64,000 nt of DNA. Source: Enterobacteriaceae bacterium ESL0689 (GTDB lineage: Bacteria; Pseudomonadota; Gammaproteobacteria; Enterobacterales; Enterobacteriaceae). Under the pieces are notes generated by a model that did no database searches, was not told where the DNA came from, and saw only the letters and a program-made list of their open reading frames with translations. Location: the NCBI GenBank assembly GCA_029433525.1, contig JAQTIF010000002.1, positions 124,001-188,000 on the forward strand, read 5' to 3'. This document shows, piece after piece, positions 10,072-20,056 of this stretch (the stretch's first letter is position 1; every line of letters begins with the position of its first letter). A program made the position numbers and the translations under genes.

Positions 10072-10974
10072 ATGCCCGGCTCGTCCTCTAATATGCCATC
10101 CTGGCTACCCGTCGTTGTTATTTTGATTGCTATGATTTCAATTCAAAGCGGCGCATCACTGGCGAAATCACTGTTTCCCTTAGTCGGCGCACCCGGCGTG
10201 ACAGCTTTACGCCTGGGATTGGGGACCTTGATTCTGATCGTCATTTTTAAGCCCTGGCGACTGCGTTTTACGCGCGCACAACAGCTACCGCTACTCTGTT
10301 ACGGGCTGTCACTGGGCGCAATGAACTATCTTTTTTATTTAGCATTGCAACGCATCCCGCTTGGCATTGCAGTTTCTCTGGAGTTTACCGGGCCCCTGGT
10401 CGTTGCCTTTTTTGGTGCCAGACGGCCACTTGATTTTATCTGGGTGATCCTCGCCGTCAGCGGACTCTGGTTTCTGTTACCGCTGAGACAACATATTAAT
10501 CAGATCGATCCGGCGGGTGCGCTGCTGGCGCTCAGTGCTGGCGCCTGTTGGGCCATTTATATCGTGGCCGGAAAACGCGCCGGGCAAAATCATGGCCCGG
10601 CAACCGTGGCCGTAGGTTCACTGATTGCGGCGCTGGTTTTCGTTCCGCTGGGCGCACTACAGGCCACTGATACGCTATTTCAGTGGTCATTATTGCCGCT
10701 GGGGCTGGCGATTGCGGTGCTCTCTACCGCACTTCCCTACTCATTAGAAATGATCGCACTGACCCGAATACCGGGTAAAACATTCGGCATTCTGATGAGT
10801 ATAGAGCCGGTCGTGGCCGCATTATCAGGAATGATATTCCTGAATGAAAGACTCACTTTAGCGCAAACACTGGCACTCGGCGCCATTACACTCGCCTCAA
10901 TGGGGGCTACGCTGACAACCAGAAAGGTCAGTAAAATTAAAAAAATTAAATTGCCAAAACAGAATCGCGGCTAA
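10072..10974 (+). CDS. rhtA: RhtA, threonine/homoserine exporter
   Basis: RhtA is an inner-membrane exporter of threonine, homoserine and some other amino acids, of the DMT/EamA family with ten membrane segments in two repeats. The protein is 300 aa (E. coli 295). GASLAKSLFPLVGAPGVTAL and PLGIAVSLEFTGP in the first half and STALPYSLEMIALTRIP in the second match RhtA. The ATG at 10072 follows AGGAG, whereas the upstream in-frame start at 9958 would add 38 non-family residues. The tail is lysine-rich. Confidence 0.94.
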   Translation: MPGSSSNMPSWLPVVVILIAMISIQSGASLAKSLFPLVGAPGVTALRLGLGTLILIVIFKPWRLRFTRAQQLPLLCYGLSLGAMNYLFYLALQRIPLGIAVSLEFTGPLVVAFFGARRPLDFIWVILAVSGLWFLLPLRQHINQIDPAGALLALSAGACWAIYIVAGKRAGQNHGPATVAVGSLIAALVFVPLGALQATDTLFQWSLLPLGLAIAVLSTALPYSLEMIALTRIPGKTFGILMSIEPVVAALSGMIFLNERLTLAQTLALGAITLASMGATLTTRKVSKIKKIKLPKQNRG

Positions 10975-11039
10975 GAGCCTGATCGGCCTGGCTCTAACGC
11001 CTTTATTTGTTCTGCATGATTCTCTGCGTCATGCAGAAC
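10972..11039 (+). repeat. Solo palindrome of the repeat family plus a perfect 11-bp hairpin
   Basis: TAAGAGCC...GGCTCTAA (10972-10998) is a short palindrome of the type that forms the ends of the window's ~144-bp repeat. It overlaps the rhtA stop and could end rhtA transcription. A second perfect hairpin follows, with arms GTTCTGCATGA (11009-11019) and TCATGCAGAAC (11029-11039), of unknown role and with no T-run. Confidence 0.55.
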
Positions 11040-11188
11040 AGCAGATCACTCGTACCGGTTTTTCTGATCGATATTTATCCGCAGCTTATTTTCTATCACA
11101 TCAATCGAAGCAACCGCCCCCCTTTTCCCGCTCAATGGCTATACTCAATTTCATCCGGCAACCCATCTATTATTGCCATTACCCTGCC

Positions 11189-11234
11189 AGCGACCTGAAT
11201 GGCAAGGAAAATAGCCTGATGGGTCAGGTTCTTA
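11189..11234 (+). repeat. Right-end fragment of the ~144-bp repeat
   Basis: These 46 bases match the right end of the dispersed repeat (ATGGCAAGGAAAATAGCC, then TGATGGGTCAGG). They stop 21 bases before the dps start. With the palindrome at 10972 they look like the two ends of an older copy whose core was replaced. Confidence 0.6.
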
Positions 11235-11255
11235 ATATCCACAGGAGATGAAACC

Positions 11256-11762
11256 ATGAGTACAGCAAGGCTGGTAAAACCGAAAACGTCTGATCTGCTT
11301 TACACCCGTAACGATGTGACAGAGCATGATAAGAAAGTCTCTATCGAACTACTGAATCAGCAGGTTATCCAGTTTATCGATCTCTCACTGATCACCAAGC
11401 AAGCGCACTGGAATATGCGTGGCGACAATTTTATTGCTGTCCACGAGATGCTGGATGGATTCCGCACCACGATCAATGAACATGTCGATATCATGGCCGA
11501 ACGTGCGGTACAACTCGGTGGAACGGCGTTAGGTACGGTTCAGGTGGTTAATAATAAAACCCCTTTGCCCGGTTATCCGCTGGATATTCACAACGTGCAG
11601 GATCACCTGAAAGAGCTGGCGGAACGCTACGCGACCGTGGCCAATAATGTGCGTCATGCTATCGATCAAGCGAAAGATGCCGATACCGTCGATATCTTTA
11701 CTGTCGCTTCCCGTGACCTCGATAAATTCCTCTGGTTTATCGAAGCCAATATTGTCTCATAA
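11256..11762 (+). CDS. dps: Dps, DNA-protecting ferritin-like protein
   Basis: Dps forms a dodecamer that oxidises and stores iron with hydrogen peroxide and coats DNA in starved cells. It is 168 aa (E. coli 167). The inter-subunit ferroxidase residues lie in [24 protein letters not shown] and [10 protein letters not shown]. The lysine-containing N-terminal tail that binds DNA is kept, with the proximal lysines of [15 protein letters not shown] lies before the ATG. In K-12 glnH lies on one side of dps; here an MCP gene follows instead. Confidence 0.96.
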   Translation: MSTARLVKPKTSDLLYTRNDVTEHDKKVSIELLNQQVIQFIDLSLITKQAHWNMRGDNFIAVHEMLDGFRTTINEHVDIMAERAVQLGGTALGTVQVVNNKTPLPGYPLDIHNVQDHLKELAERYATVANNVRHAIDQAKDADTVDIFTVASRDLDKFLWFIEANIVS

Positions 11763-12188
11763 CGTTAACCGGCAGACCGCAGCGGCACACTCTGCCGTTG
11801 TCACAAGCGGCCAGTCAGCCGTTAATCGATAGTCTGCAGCGTATTTTTCTGCAGACTGCTCGCTCACGCCAGAATGCATTATCTGTATACTGACAATAAG
11901 CCGCAATAACCGGCAATTCCTGCATGTGCTGATCATCCTTCTCCCTGATTGATTGCCCCTTCGGGACTACGCTGTCACTTTTTGTCAATATCTGCTTATT
12001 TCCCCCTCAAGACCCACCTTCAGATGCCGATATTATTTAAATTATGGACAACCCAGTCATACAGGAAGGACTGGAGTAAAAGTCAGGCTGTTTTTTTGCT
12101 TTGCGGACCATCGCTAACTCCTTGACTAAAATGCGATTAACGGAATAGCGCTTTGGTTTTTTATTTACATATCTATGCAGAGGTTTAT
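11763..12188. other. dps-MCP intergenic region with two hairpins
   Basis: No gene is visible in this 426-base gap. Two hairpins follow dps: CGGCAGA/TCTGCCG (11770-11797), and AGTCTGCAG/CTGCAGACT around a T-rich loop (11831-11857). The first is the likelier dps terminator, though neither has a strong T tail. The chemoreceptor promoter should lie in the last ~100 bases, but I could not assign a clear sigma-28 element. Confidence 0.45.
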
Positions 12189-14168
12189 ATGTCCCTGTTC
12201 CCATCGCGTATATCCGGCAAATTAACCGTAGGAGGCATTTTACTGTTGCTGATCACCACCATCGTGATTGTGATCATCATGTTATGGCGCGGTCAGCCCC
12301 GTGTCGTTGAGGCCAGTAGTGCCTTGATCAAAGAGACCGGCTCCTCGATGATCAACCGAATGAATTTGCATCTGGCAAAAGTAGAAGGCAAAACCATCAG
12401 TCTGGCTCGTCTGGCAGAGTCACTGCCCAACAATGAAGCGTTATATAAGCAAGTCACACCACAACTGATAGATAGTCTGGGGGACAACGAAATCGCTGGG
12501 GGCGGTATCTGGCCGGAACCCAATGCCTTTACCTCTGGCGTAGCACGGCGCAGCTTCTTTTGGGCGCGTAATAGCAGCAATAATCTGGTCTTTTCCGATG
12601 AATACAATGCGGAAAATACGGCCGATTACCACAAAGAAAGCTGGTATCTGAGCGCCAAAGGCAAGACAGTAAGCAAATGTATATGGTCGGACGTTTACCA
12701 GGACCCGGTGTCTCATATCGATATGGTCACCTGTAGCATCCCTTATCAGCAGTCCGGTCAGTTCGCCGGGGTCGCGACAATAGATGTCCAGCTGGATAAT
12801 ATCGCCACCTTCATGCAACAACATGGCGGCGATACGGGTGGTTATACCTTTGTGGTTGATCACCAGGGAAAATTATTGTATTTCCCCGGTGTTAATAATC
12901 ATATAATCCCCACTTTCGCCGAACTGGTAAAACAAGCTGAGTGGCTGAAACCGGTCGCCGACCTGCTGAATTCGGCCAATATAAATAGCGATGACATCCC
13001 AGAAGTGTCTCTGCCTGACGACCAGCAGTTGCGTACCGAGTCCCGTGTAATGCTGTTTCACATTCCGGAAACGGGCTGGACAATGGGCCTGGTCACCCCG
13101 GAAGAACAGATCACTGGGCTGGCTAAAACCATGATGTGGGATGTCCTTGGCTTTCTGTTACCCATCATGCTGGTACTGCTCTGGCTCTCCAGTTTCTTCG
13201 TTCGTCACTTAATTAGCCGCCTGAACGATACACGCCTCGCGCTGCATGATATTGCACAAGGCGAAGGCGATTTAACCCGCCGACTTAATGCCGGGGGCAA
13301 CGACGAAATTTCCGCTATCGCTGAAGCATTCAATCTGTTTGCAGATAAAATCGTGACGGTACTGGTTGCCGTGCGCACCAGCAGCACCAATGTCGCCGGT
13401 AATGCCGTCGGCCTGGCGGAAAGCAATATTGAGCTTTCCAGCCGCGTAAAACAGCAATCCAGCGCGCTGGAACAGAGCGCGGCCGCAATGGAACAACTTA
13501 ACGCTACCGTGAAGCAGAACTCCAGTAATACTAAACTGGCAGATGAGCTGGCTGAACAAACCATGCAGGTGGCCAATGGCAGTGGTGATGTGATGCAGGA
13601 AGTAATAACCACAATGGATGAAATTAACTCATCATCCGGCAAAATGGGCGAAATCATCGGCGTTATTGACAGTATTGCATTCCAGACCAATATTCTGGCG
13701 CTCAACGCCGCCGTAGAAGCCGCGCGTGCCGGGGAAGCAGGACGCGGCTTTGCAGTGGTCGCCTCAGAAGTACGCGTTCTGGCACAGCGCAGTGCCACAG
13801 CGGCACATGAAATCAAAACGTTAATCGATGCCTCGGTATCCGGGGTGAGGGATGGCAGTCAGCGGGTTCGTAACGCCGGTGGTCAGCTGAGTCAACTGGT
13901 TGACAATGTACATCGGGTACGCCAGGTGATGGGCGAAATCCGCACTGCCGGTGAAGAACAGAGTAAGGGCTTATCTGAGATCACCCACGCCGTGACCAAT
14001 ATGGACGGCACCGTACAACAGAATGCCGGATTGATTGATGAAGCGACCACGCGGACTCAGGCACTGCGGGAAGAGGCGGAACACCTGGCAGAACTGGTCG
14101 CCTCATTCCGCTTACCCGAATCGCGGAATACCGTCTCATCAACGTTGCGCAGCACCACAAAACTTTAA
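12189..14168 (+). CDS. Methyl-accepting chemotaxis protein
   Basis: This is a 659-aa transmembrane chemoreceptor. TM1 lies at about residues 12-33. The periplasmic sensor domain (about 34-315) has a dCache-like layout, with WPEPNAFTSGVARRSFFWAR, YHKESWYLSAKGK and TCSIPYQQSGQFAGVATIDV. TM2 is at about 318-338, then a HAMP domain (LNDTRLALHDIAQGEGDLTR) and a coiled-coil signalling hairpin with its tip near residue 500 (FQTNILALNAAVEAARAGEAGRGF is the family hallmark region). There is no NWETF-type CheR-binding tail, so it may depend on other receptors for adaptation. The start at 12189 has AGAGG upstream. The ligand is unknown. Its place beside dps is not part of the K-12 map. Confidence 0.9.
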   Translation: MSLFPSRISGKLTVGGILLLLITTIVIVIIMLWRGQPRVVEASSALIKETGSSMINRMNLHLAKVEGKTISLARLAESLPNNEALYKQVTPQLIDSLGDNEIAGGGIWPEPNAFTSGVARRSFFWARNSSNNLVFSDEYNAENTADYHKESWYLSAKGKTVSKCIWSDVYQDPVSHIDMVTCSIPYQQSGQFAGVATIDVQLDNIATFMQQHGGDTGGYTFVVDHQGKLLYFPGVNNHIIPTFAELVKQAEWLKPVADLLNSANINSDDIPEVSLPDDQQLRTESRVMLFHIPETGWTMGLVTPEEQITGLAKTMMWDVLGFLLPIMLVLLWLSSFFVRHLISRLNDTRLALHDIAQGEGDLTRRLNAGGNDEISAIAEAFNLFADKIVTVLVAVRTSSTNVAGNAVGLAESNIELSSRVKQQSSALEQSAAAMEQLNATVKQNSSNTKLADELAEQTMQVANGSGDVMQEVITTMDEINSSSGKMGEIIGVIDSIAFQTNILALNAAVEAARAGEAGRGFAVVASEVRVLAQRSATAAHEIKTLIDASVSGVRDGSQRVRNAGGQLSQLVDNVHRVRQVMGEIRTAGEEQSKGLSEITHAVTNMDGTVQQNAGLIDEATTRTQALREEAEHLAELVASFRLPESRNTVSSTLRSTTKL

Positions 14169-14196
14169 TGTCGTCACGAATGACATAAAGTCACTG

Positions 14197-14230
14197 TTTT
14201 CTGGCCCAGTCAATCGAGTGGGCCAGAAAA
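14197..14230. terminator. Hairpin between the MCP gene and rlmF
   Basis: A strong 12-13-bp stem, TTTTCTGGCCCA/TGGGCCAGAAAA, sits between convergent genes. The T/A runs form part of the stem, so it can act as a bidirectional terminator. Confidence 0.65.
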
Positions 14231-14275
14231 ACAGGAAAGAAACGCTTCGTGCTATTGAGCCGGTACAGGCGACCA

Positions 14276-15196
14276 CTAGCGTGGTAACGGACGGCGACGT
14301 TTGGTTTCATCCATAAAGGTCCAGGCGATAAAACGACTCTGTTTGTTCCCCTGGGCCATCTCTTTTTTCACCACTTTCAGCGCCCCCACCTTGCTCAGCA
14401 TACGATAGAGCAGGGGTAAATTATCGCCGCGTGATACCAGCGAAGTAAACCACTTCACCTGACGGGAAAACTGCTGACTCTCTGTAATCATCTGGCTAAT
14501 AAACGCCACCTCCCCGCCTGCGCACCACAACTCCTGCGGCTGACCACCAAAGTTCAGTCCCCTGGCCTCCTCCAGCCCCAGATTGCGCCGTTTACGTTCT
14601 CCACTCATCTGCGCACTGGCGGCGGAGTCATAAAACGGTGGATTACACAATGTGGCATCATAAAACTCATTCTTATGAATCACGCCATTAAAAATCGCGT
14701 CGTTTTTTTTCTGATGACGCAGACGAATTTTGCTGGCTAATCCAGGATTGCCCTGAATAATCGCCTGGGCGCTGGCAAACGCTTGTCGGTTAATTTCACT
14801 GCCGGTAAAACGCCAGCCATACTCCCGGACACCAATCAGCGGATAGATTAAATTCGCCCCGGAGCCAATATCAAGCAAGGTAGCGTTATCAGGAACTTTA
14901 CCGCTATCCAGCGCCAGCAAATCAGACAGGTGGTGAATATAGTCTGCCCGTCCTGGCACCGGAGGGCACAGAAAACCATCGGGAATATCCCAGTTTTCGA
15001 CGCCATAAAAGCAGGCCAGCAGGGCTTTATTCAGCATTTTCACCGCCAGCGGATCAGCAAAATCGATCGACTGCTCCCCGGCAGGATTAAGCACGATAAA
15101 ACGCTGAAGAGCCGGGATTTTCTGGCACAGCGCGGGAAAATCATAACGTTGATGATGATGGTTACGCGGATGTAACCCTGGCTTGCGCACGTTCAT
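14276..15196 (-). CDS. rlmF: RlmF (YbiN), 23S rRNA m6A1618 methyltransferase
   Basis: RlmF methylates N6 of A1618 in 23S rRNA. The 306-aa protein (E. coli 308) carries the SAM-binding [16 protein letters not shown] (around residue 107-122) and the NPPF catalytic motif of N6-adenine methyltransferases in [12 protein letters not shown]. The N-terminal [19 protein letters not shown] is typical of the family. AGGAGAT precedes the ATG. It is followed at 60 bases by the upstream ybiB gene on the same strand, but in K-12 these are not known as one operon. Confidence 0.95.
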   Translation of the reverse strand: MNVRKPGLHPRNHHHQRYDFPALCQKIPALQRFIVLNPAGEQSIDFADPLAVKMLNKALLACFYGVENWDIPDGFLCPPVPGRADYIHHLSDLLALDSGKVPDNATLLDIGSGANLIYPLIGVREYGWRFTGSEINRQAFASAQAIIQGNPGLASKIRLRHQKKNDAIFNGVIHKNEFYDATLCNPPFYDSAASAQMSGERKRRNLGLEEARGLNFGGQPQELWCAGGEVAFISQMITESQQFSRQVKWFTSLVSRGDNLPLLYRMLSKVGALKVVKKEMAQGNKQSRFIAWTFMDETKRRRPLPR

Positions 15197-15256
15197 GGCA
15201 ATCTCCTGTTAATAGCCGCGTCAATGATTTTGGTCGCGTTATTGTTTCGCGCCTGT

Positions 15257-16216
15257 TTAGCCATACGCCGCCACAGCCTCCATGCCTTGTGCCAGCGAAG
15301 CCACTCTCCCTGTCGCTAACAGGCAGCACGCTAACTGTATTTGCAGCGATAATGGCAGCGCTTGATCTCCGGCGAGACAGCGTTCCGTCCAGCGTGCGGT
15401 GACCTGAGGATCTATCGATTCCGGCAGTATCAGCGCATTTTCCGTGGCGACGCTGGTATACAATGTCTGTACCGCCTGCCCTTCTGCCAGATGGATTGAC
15501 GGACAACGTTGCGGGCGCGCATAGACTTCCCCTTCACTTCCCTGGAGGATTAACGCCCGACCACCGCCAGTAAAAAAACTGGCTATTTTATTGCTATATT
15601 GCGGATGAGACACGCTGGTCAGCCGCAATGCTGCGGCTTCGTCAAACGGTGTTGCCAGCTTCGCCAGCACATGCGCACTGTTACGCACCCCCATGTGCCA
15701 GCGCAACGCCAGCTGTTTTGCCAGCGGTGGACAGAAAGTGCTTACCGGAATATACACCAGCCCCTGTTTATCCAACTGTGGCTGTATCTGCACGGGTTGC
15801 CGCATCATAGGTATCCCCAGCGAGGCAAAAATGGTTTCTGTCAGCACCCGGTCGGGATCATCACTCACGCCATGCACCACCACCGGAAAACCCAGTTTAT
15901 GCAGCATCATCGCCAGTAATGGGGTCAGATTCGCCTGTTTACGCGCACCATTATAACTGGGGATCACAATCGGCATCGGCTTATTGGCTGGCGGTTTCAG
16001 TGATACCACATGTTGCTGCATCGCCCGATAGAATCCGCGCAACTCCGCCACCTCTTCGCCCTTGATACGCAAGGCGATTAAAATGGCGCCCAGTTCCATA
16101 TCAGGCACGTCGCCTTGCAGGATCCGTGAATAAAGCGCATAAGCTGTCTGTTCATCAAGAGGACGCGCCTGATTTCTGCCTCGTCCCATCTGTTTTATTA
16201 TTTTGCCATAATCCAT
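15257..16216 (-). CDS. ybiB: YbiB, TrpD2-family nucleic-acid-binding protein
   Basis: YbiB has the fold of anthranilate phosphoribosyltransferase (TrpD) but binds nucleic acid and belongs to the TrpD2 group. It is 319 aa (E. coli 320). It retains the N-terminal helical part (DEQTAYALYSRILQGDVPD), PSYNGARKQANLTPLLAMM in place of the TrpD substrate loop, and the HMGVRNSAHVLAKLATPF segment. It lies 35 bases after dinG on the same strand, so it should be transcribed with dinG from the SOS-controlled promoter. A role in the DNA-damage response is inferred from that operon. Confidence 0.93.
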   Translation of the reverse strand: MDYGKIIKQMGRGRNQARPLDEQTAYALYSRILQGDVPDMELGAILIALRIKGEEVAELRGFYRAMQQHVVSLKPPANKPMPIVIPSYNGARKQANLTPLLAMMLHKLGFPVVVHGVSDDPDRVLTETIFASLGIPMMRQPVQIQPQLDKQGLVYIPVSTFCPPLAKQLALRWHMGVRNSAHVLAKLATPFDEAAALRLTSVSHPQYSNKIASFFTGGGRALILQGSEGEVYARPQRCPSIHLAEGQAVQTLYTSVATENALILPESIDPQVTARWTERCLAGDQALPLSLQIQLACCLLATGRVASLAQGMEAVAAYG

Positions 16217-16251
16217 GACCCACTCCTGTTCACATCATTCGCGTGGTACGG

Positions 16252-18396
16252 TTAACGCCGGGAACGGCGGCGCTGTTGGGTTTTGCTTTTTACCATGACC
16301 TCGGGGAGCGCGGGCTGCTCTATTGGGAAAACAGGTAATGCCGCCAGCAACTGTTTACCATAACTTTTTGTTAACAGTCGTCGGTCATAAATCACCACTT
16401 CGCCCCGGCACAGGTGACTACGAATCAGACGTCCGACTTGCTGGATCAGCGTGAAAGAGGCATCTGGCAGGCTCTGTACGGCAAACGGTTGACGATGCAG
16501 ACTTTTTAACCATTCGCTTTCGGTCATCACCACCGGGCTGTCGATCGGGGGAAAGGCGATTTTATGAATATGCACCTGGGTCAGTAAATCCCCCTTTAAA
16601 TCGAGGCCCTCCGCAAAGGATTGCAATCCGACCAGCACACTGGATTCATCGTTTTCTATCCTTTTACGATGCAGCTCGACCAGCCGGTAACGGGGCTGAT
16701 CCCCCTGGACTAACAGCAGTAAACGCAAATCACTGACATAATCCAGAAAACGCTGCATCGCTCGCCCACTGGCGAACAGGACTAACATGCCACGGTGCTG
16801 TTGACTGATGACCTGCTGACGAAAATAAGAGGCCATTTCGGCAATATGCTGTTCTTCGTTATCGATCCGCGGCTCATAATGCATCTGTGGAATAATAATT
16901 TTCCCCTGAAGCGCATGATTAAACGGGGAGTCGAGGACAACAAATCGATCGCCAGCCTGTTCACTCAGGCCGCTGATCTCCTGCAGGCGAGAAAAATGAT
17001 TCAGTGAACGCAGCGTCGCCGAGGTGACCACAATATGCGGTACATTCTGCCATAAGAGTTTTTCCAGCTGCCCACTCACGCGGATGCCGACGCAGTGAAA
17101 TTGAGTATGCACCTGGCCTTCACGCCGCTCACAGGTGACCCATTTACTGACCGGCGCCCCGGATGACTGCGTCAGCGATGCCAGCCGCCACAGCTTACTC
17201 TGGTTCTCTAACATCGCCAGCGCACGGTTCATTTGCAGTAACATTCGATGCAGACGTACTGCATCCTGACGGCCGTTTTTTTCTCCCAGATCATCCAGTA
17301 ACCGTTCTGCCAGCCCACGTAGTTTGTCGCTCAATTTCGCCAGCCGTTGACAGAACATGATGATCTCCTGCGGTAATACGCCCAGTGGAAAACGATACTC
17401 TGCCACTTGATCGGCAGGCAGATACACACTGAGTCGGGTGTTCAGCGACAGGATCAGATCATACAGCTCTTCACAATGTGCCGTCAGTCGCTCAGGTTGC
17501 GCCAGGGGTGGCGTACTGGCGGCAGGGAATTGTGCCAGACAACTTGCCACCAGTTTACTGAACAGATCTAACTGCAGGCGATACCATGATGTCGTTATTT
17601 CTGCGCTCATCTCCAGCGCATCACGGGCGACATCCGGCAAATGATGTCCTTCATCCACGATCAGCAATATATCTTTAGCTTCCGGCAGTACCGACCCACT
17701 CTCCATCGCCGCCATCACTAAGGCATGATTCGTCACGACGACTTCTGCTTCCTGGATTTCGCGCCGGGCAATAAAAAACGGACATTCGCGATAATAATAA
17801 CAGTTGCGGTTCAGACAACTGGATTTATCCGTACTCAGACGCTGCCATAATCCGTCATCAATCACCTGATCATGATGATCCCGCAGACCGTCCCAGCGAT
17901 GGCTATCAAGATCGCGCTTCAGAGTGGCGCATAACTGCTGTTCAGCGTGGCTCTTCGCCGTTAGATCGTCATCAAGAAATGCCAGCATCTCCTGTTGTTG
18001 CGGATCGCTGCTGGCCATCGCGGCCAGATTACGCGGACAAATATAGCGTCCGCGGCCAAACGCCGCCGTAAAACGGAGCTCCGGGATTATTTTCGCCAGC
18101 AACGGTAAATCTTTTTTGTCGATCTGATCCTGAAGCGCCACGTTCGCCGTACTGACCACCAGCGTTTTCTGCTGTTCACGAGCAATCGCAATACCGGGAA
18201 TGAGATATGACAGGGTTTTCCCCACTCCGGTCGGCGCTTCCAGCACCAGATGGCGTCCTGCTTCTCCGGTCAGCGTTTTCGCGACTTCGGCAATCATCTG
18301 CCGCTGTGCAGCACGTGGGATAAAATCAGGGATCTGTGCCTGTAACATCTTATACCAGGCGATAATTTGTGTTCTTAGCGCAGGAGTCAAAGCCAT
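16252..18396 (-). CDS. dinG: DinG, SOS-induced Fe-S DNA helicase
   Basis: DinG is a 5'-3' XPD-like helicase that unwinds R-loops and D-loops. It is 714 aa (E. coli 716). Walker A is APTGVGKT (54-61). The four cluster cysteines fall at residues 120, 194, 199 and 205, exactly as in E. coli. The DEGH box is at about 248-251, and SFAEGLDLKGD and QQVGRLIRS form the C-terminal helicase motifs. The tail is very basic (KSKTQQRRRSRR). The ATG at 18394-18396 follows CAGG. A LexA-like box lies just upstream. Confidence 0.96.
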   Translation of the reverse strand: MALTPALRTQIIAWYKMLQAQIPDFIPRAAQRQMIAEVAKTLTGEAGRHLVLEAPTGVGKTLSYLIPGIAIAREQQKTLVVSTANVALQDQIDKKDLPLLAKIIPELRFTAAFGRGRYICPRNLAAMASSDPQQQEMLAFLDDDLTAKSHAEQQLCATLKRDLDSHRWDGLRDHHDQVIDDGLWQRLSTDKSSCLNRNCYYYRECPFFIARREIQEAEVVVTNHALVMAAMESGSVLPEAKDILLIVDEGHHLPDVARDALEMSAEITTSWYRLQLDLFSKLVASCLAQFPAASTPPLAQPERLTAHCEELYDLILSLNTRLSVYLPADQVAEYRFPLGVLPQEIIMFCQRLAKLSDKLRGLAERLLDDLGEKNGRQDAVRLHRMLLQMNRALAMLENQSKLWRLASLTQSSGAPVSKWVTCERREGQVHTQFHCVGIRVSGQLEKLLWQNVPHIVVTSATLRSLNHFSRLQEISGLSEQAGDRFVVLDSPFNHALQGKIIIPQMHYEPRIDNEEQHIAEMASYFRQQVISQQHRGMLVLFASGRAMQRFLDYVSDLRLLLLVQGDQPRYRLVELHRKRIENDESSVLVGLQSFAEGLDLKGDLLTQVHIHKIAFPPIDSPVVMTESEWLKSLHRQPFAVQSLPDASFTLIQQVGRLIRSHLCRGEVVIYDRRLLTKSYGKQLLAALPVFPIEQPALPEVMVKSKTQQRRRSRR

Positions 18397-18410
18397 AAAA
18401 CAGACCTGGA

Positions 18411-18428
18411 TACTGTATAAATAACCAC
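18411..18428 (-). promoter_or_regulatory. LexA (SOS) box of dinG
   Basis: On the minus strand TGGTTATTTATACAGTA starts about 30 bases before the dinG ATG. The right half ATACAGTA is canonical. The left half is degenerate, and in the same way as I remember for E. coli dinG. SOS control is therefore likely. Confidence 0.65.
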
Positions 18429-18468
18429 TATTGTGTCACTTTTACTCGCCTGGTGGTATGTTTTTCAG

Positions 18469-19800
18469 TTATTCATCTGCCGCTCTGCGTCGGCGACGTG
18501 GTGACGGGCTATTCTGCTGCCATACGTTAGCCGTTCCTTCATGGCGACGTGGTGAGTTATTCGCTGAACGCCGCTGACTTGGGCTATTATTGCGACTTTG
18601 CCCCTGGTCACGGCGACCACGTTGCTGGCGGCCATTCTGAATCGGTTCGGCTTTAATGGTCGGATCAGGATCATAGCCCGCAAGCGCAATGCGTGGGATC
18701 TCTTTTCTCAGCAGCCGTTCAATATCCTGCAGCAATTTATGTTCATCCACGCAGACTAATGACAACGCTTCTCCTGTCGCGGCAGCGCGTCCGGTACGAC
18801 CAATCCGGTGAACATAATCTTCTGGCACATTCGGTAATTCGTAATTCACCACATAGGGCAACTCTTCGATATCAAGGCCCCGCGCGGCAATATCGGTCGC
18901 CACCAGCACGCGAATATCACCAGATTTAAAATCAGCCAACGCCCGGGTACGCGCACCCTGGCTTTTATTCCCGTGGATGGCCGCGCTGCGAATACCATCT
19001 TTATTCAGTTGTTCAGCCAAATGGTTAGCGCCATGCTTGGTACGGGTAAAAACCAGCACTTGTTGCCAGTTACCTTCACCGATCATTTGCGATAACAGCT
19101 CACGTTTACGTTTTTTATCAACAAAATGAACATGCTGCGTGACCTGCTCTGAGGCGGTATTACGGCGCGCTACCGCCACCTCCAGCGGATCATGGAGGAT
19201 CTTTTCTGCCAATGCTTTGATCTCATCAGAGAAGGTCGCAGAGAATAATAAGTTCTGCCGTCTGGCGGGCAGTTTTGCCAGCACCCGACGAATGTCATGG
19301 ATAAATCCCATATCCAGCATACGATCCGCTTCATCCAGCACCAGAATTTCCACTTTGTCCAGACTCACCGCGTTCTGGTGCTCCAGATCCAACAAGCGGC
19401 CTGGGGTCGCCACCAGCACATCCACACCACTACGCAATTTCATCATCTGTGGATTGATGCTGACGCCACCAAAGACCACCAGCGAACGGATATTCAGATA
19501 TTTACTGTAATTCTGCACGTTTTCGCCAATCTGCGCCGCCAGTTCACGGGTTGGTGTCAGGATCAGCGCCCTGACCGGACGACGCCCTTTCACTGCGGGT
19601 TCGCGCTGGATAAGATGTTGCAATAGCGGCAAAGTAAAGCCAGCAGTTTTACCAGTACCGGTCTGGGCACTGGCCATCAGATCACGTCCCTGTAATACTG
19701 CCGGAATCGCCTGTTGCTGAATAGGTGTGGGTTCCTGATAGCCTTGCTCAGCGATCGCCCGCAGAATATCAGCATTCAGACCAAGAAAATCAAAAGACAT
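18469..19800 (-). CDS. rhlE: RhlE, DEAD-box RNA helicase
   Basis: RhlE is an ATP-dependent RNA helicase linked to ribosome assembly and RNA decay. It is 443 aa (E. coli 454). The Q motif is in [14 protein letters not shown], motif I is AQTGTGKT (45-52), DEAD is at 156-159, followed by [13 protein letters not shown] and HRIGRTGRA. The last ~70 residues form a low-complexity basic tail rich in R, Q, N and S, ending RRRRRAADE. ybiA, which I recall between rhlE and dinG in K-12, is missing. Confidence 0.96.
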   Translation of the reverse strand: MSFDFLGLNADILRAIAEQGYQEPTPIQQQAIPAVLQGRDLMASAQTGTGKTAGFTLPLLQHLIQREPAVKGRRPVRALILTPTRELAAQIGENVQNYSKYLNIRSLVVFGGVSINPQMMKLRSGVDVLVATPGRLLDLEHQNAVSLDKVEILVLDEADRMLDMGFIHDIRRVLAKLPARRQNLLFSATFSDEIKALAEKILHDPLEVAVARRNTASEQVTQHVHFVDKKRKRELLSQMIGEGNWQQVLVFTRTKHGANHLAEQLNKDGIRSAAIHGNKSQGARTRALADFKSGDIRVLVATDIAARGLDIEELPYVVNYELPNVPEDYVHRIGRTGRAAATGEALSLVCVDEHKLLQDIERLLRKEIPRIALAGYDPDPTIKAEPIQNGRQQRGRRDQGQSRNNSPSQRRSANNSPRRHEGTANVWQQNSPSPRRRRRAADE

Positions 19801-19865
19801 AGCAACTCCAGACCGCCCCGGCCGTTAGCGGCGTAGTTTCGGGGAGATGATTGTGTAAAGAGATA

Positions 19866-20018
19866 ATGGCAAACCACAATGCCATAAAGCAGCGAAGTCT
19901 AGCAGATTTGTCATACTGCGCCTATCCGGATACGGTGATCACTATCGATACCGACCCGCGACAGACGATGCGGGTGGTCACCAGCGGGCGTATTACTCGC
20001 ACCGCAGGGGCTGGCTGA
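19866..20018 (+). CDS. Possible 50-aa ORF or gene remnant
   Basis: A short frame starts at ATG 19866, after a weak AAGAGAT. It reads about 50 residues, including YPDTVITIDTDPRQTMRVVT. The composition looks protein-like, but I recognise no family. It lies where K-12 carries the ybhGFSR-cecR block, so it may be a leftover of a deleted gene. It could also be chance. Confidence 0.2.
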   Translation: MANHNAIKQRSLADLSYCAYPDTVITIDTDPRQTMRVVTSGRITRTAGAG

Positions 20019-20056
20019 ATGTGTTTCTGATATGCCCAGACCAGCCAATTATTGAT

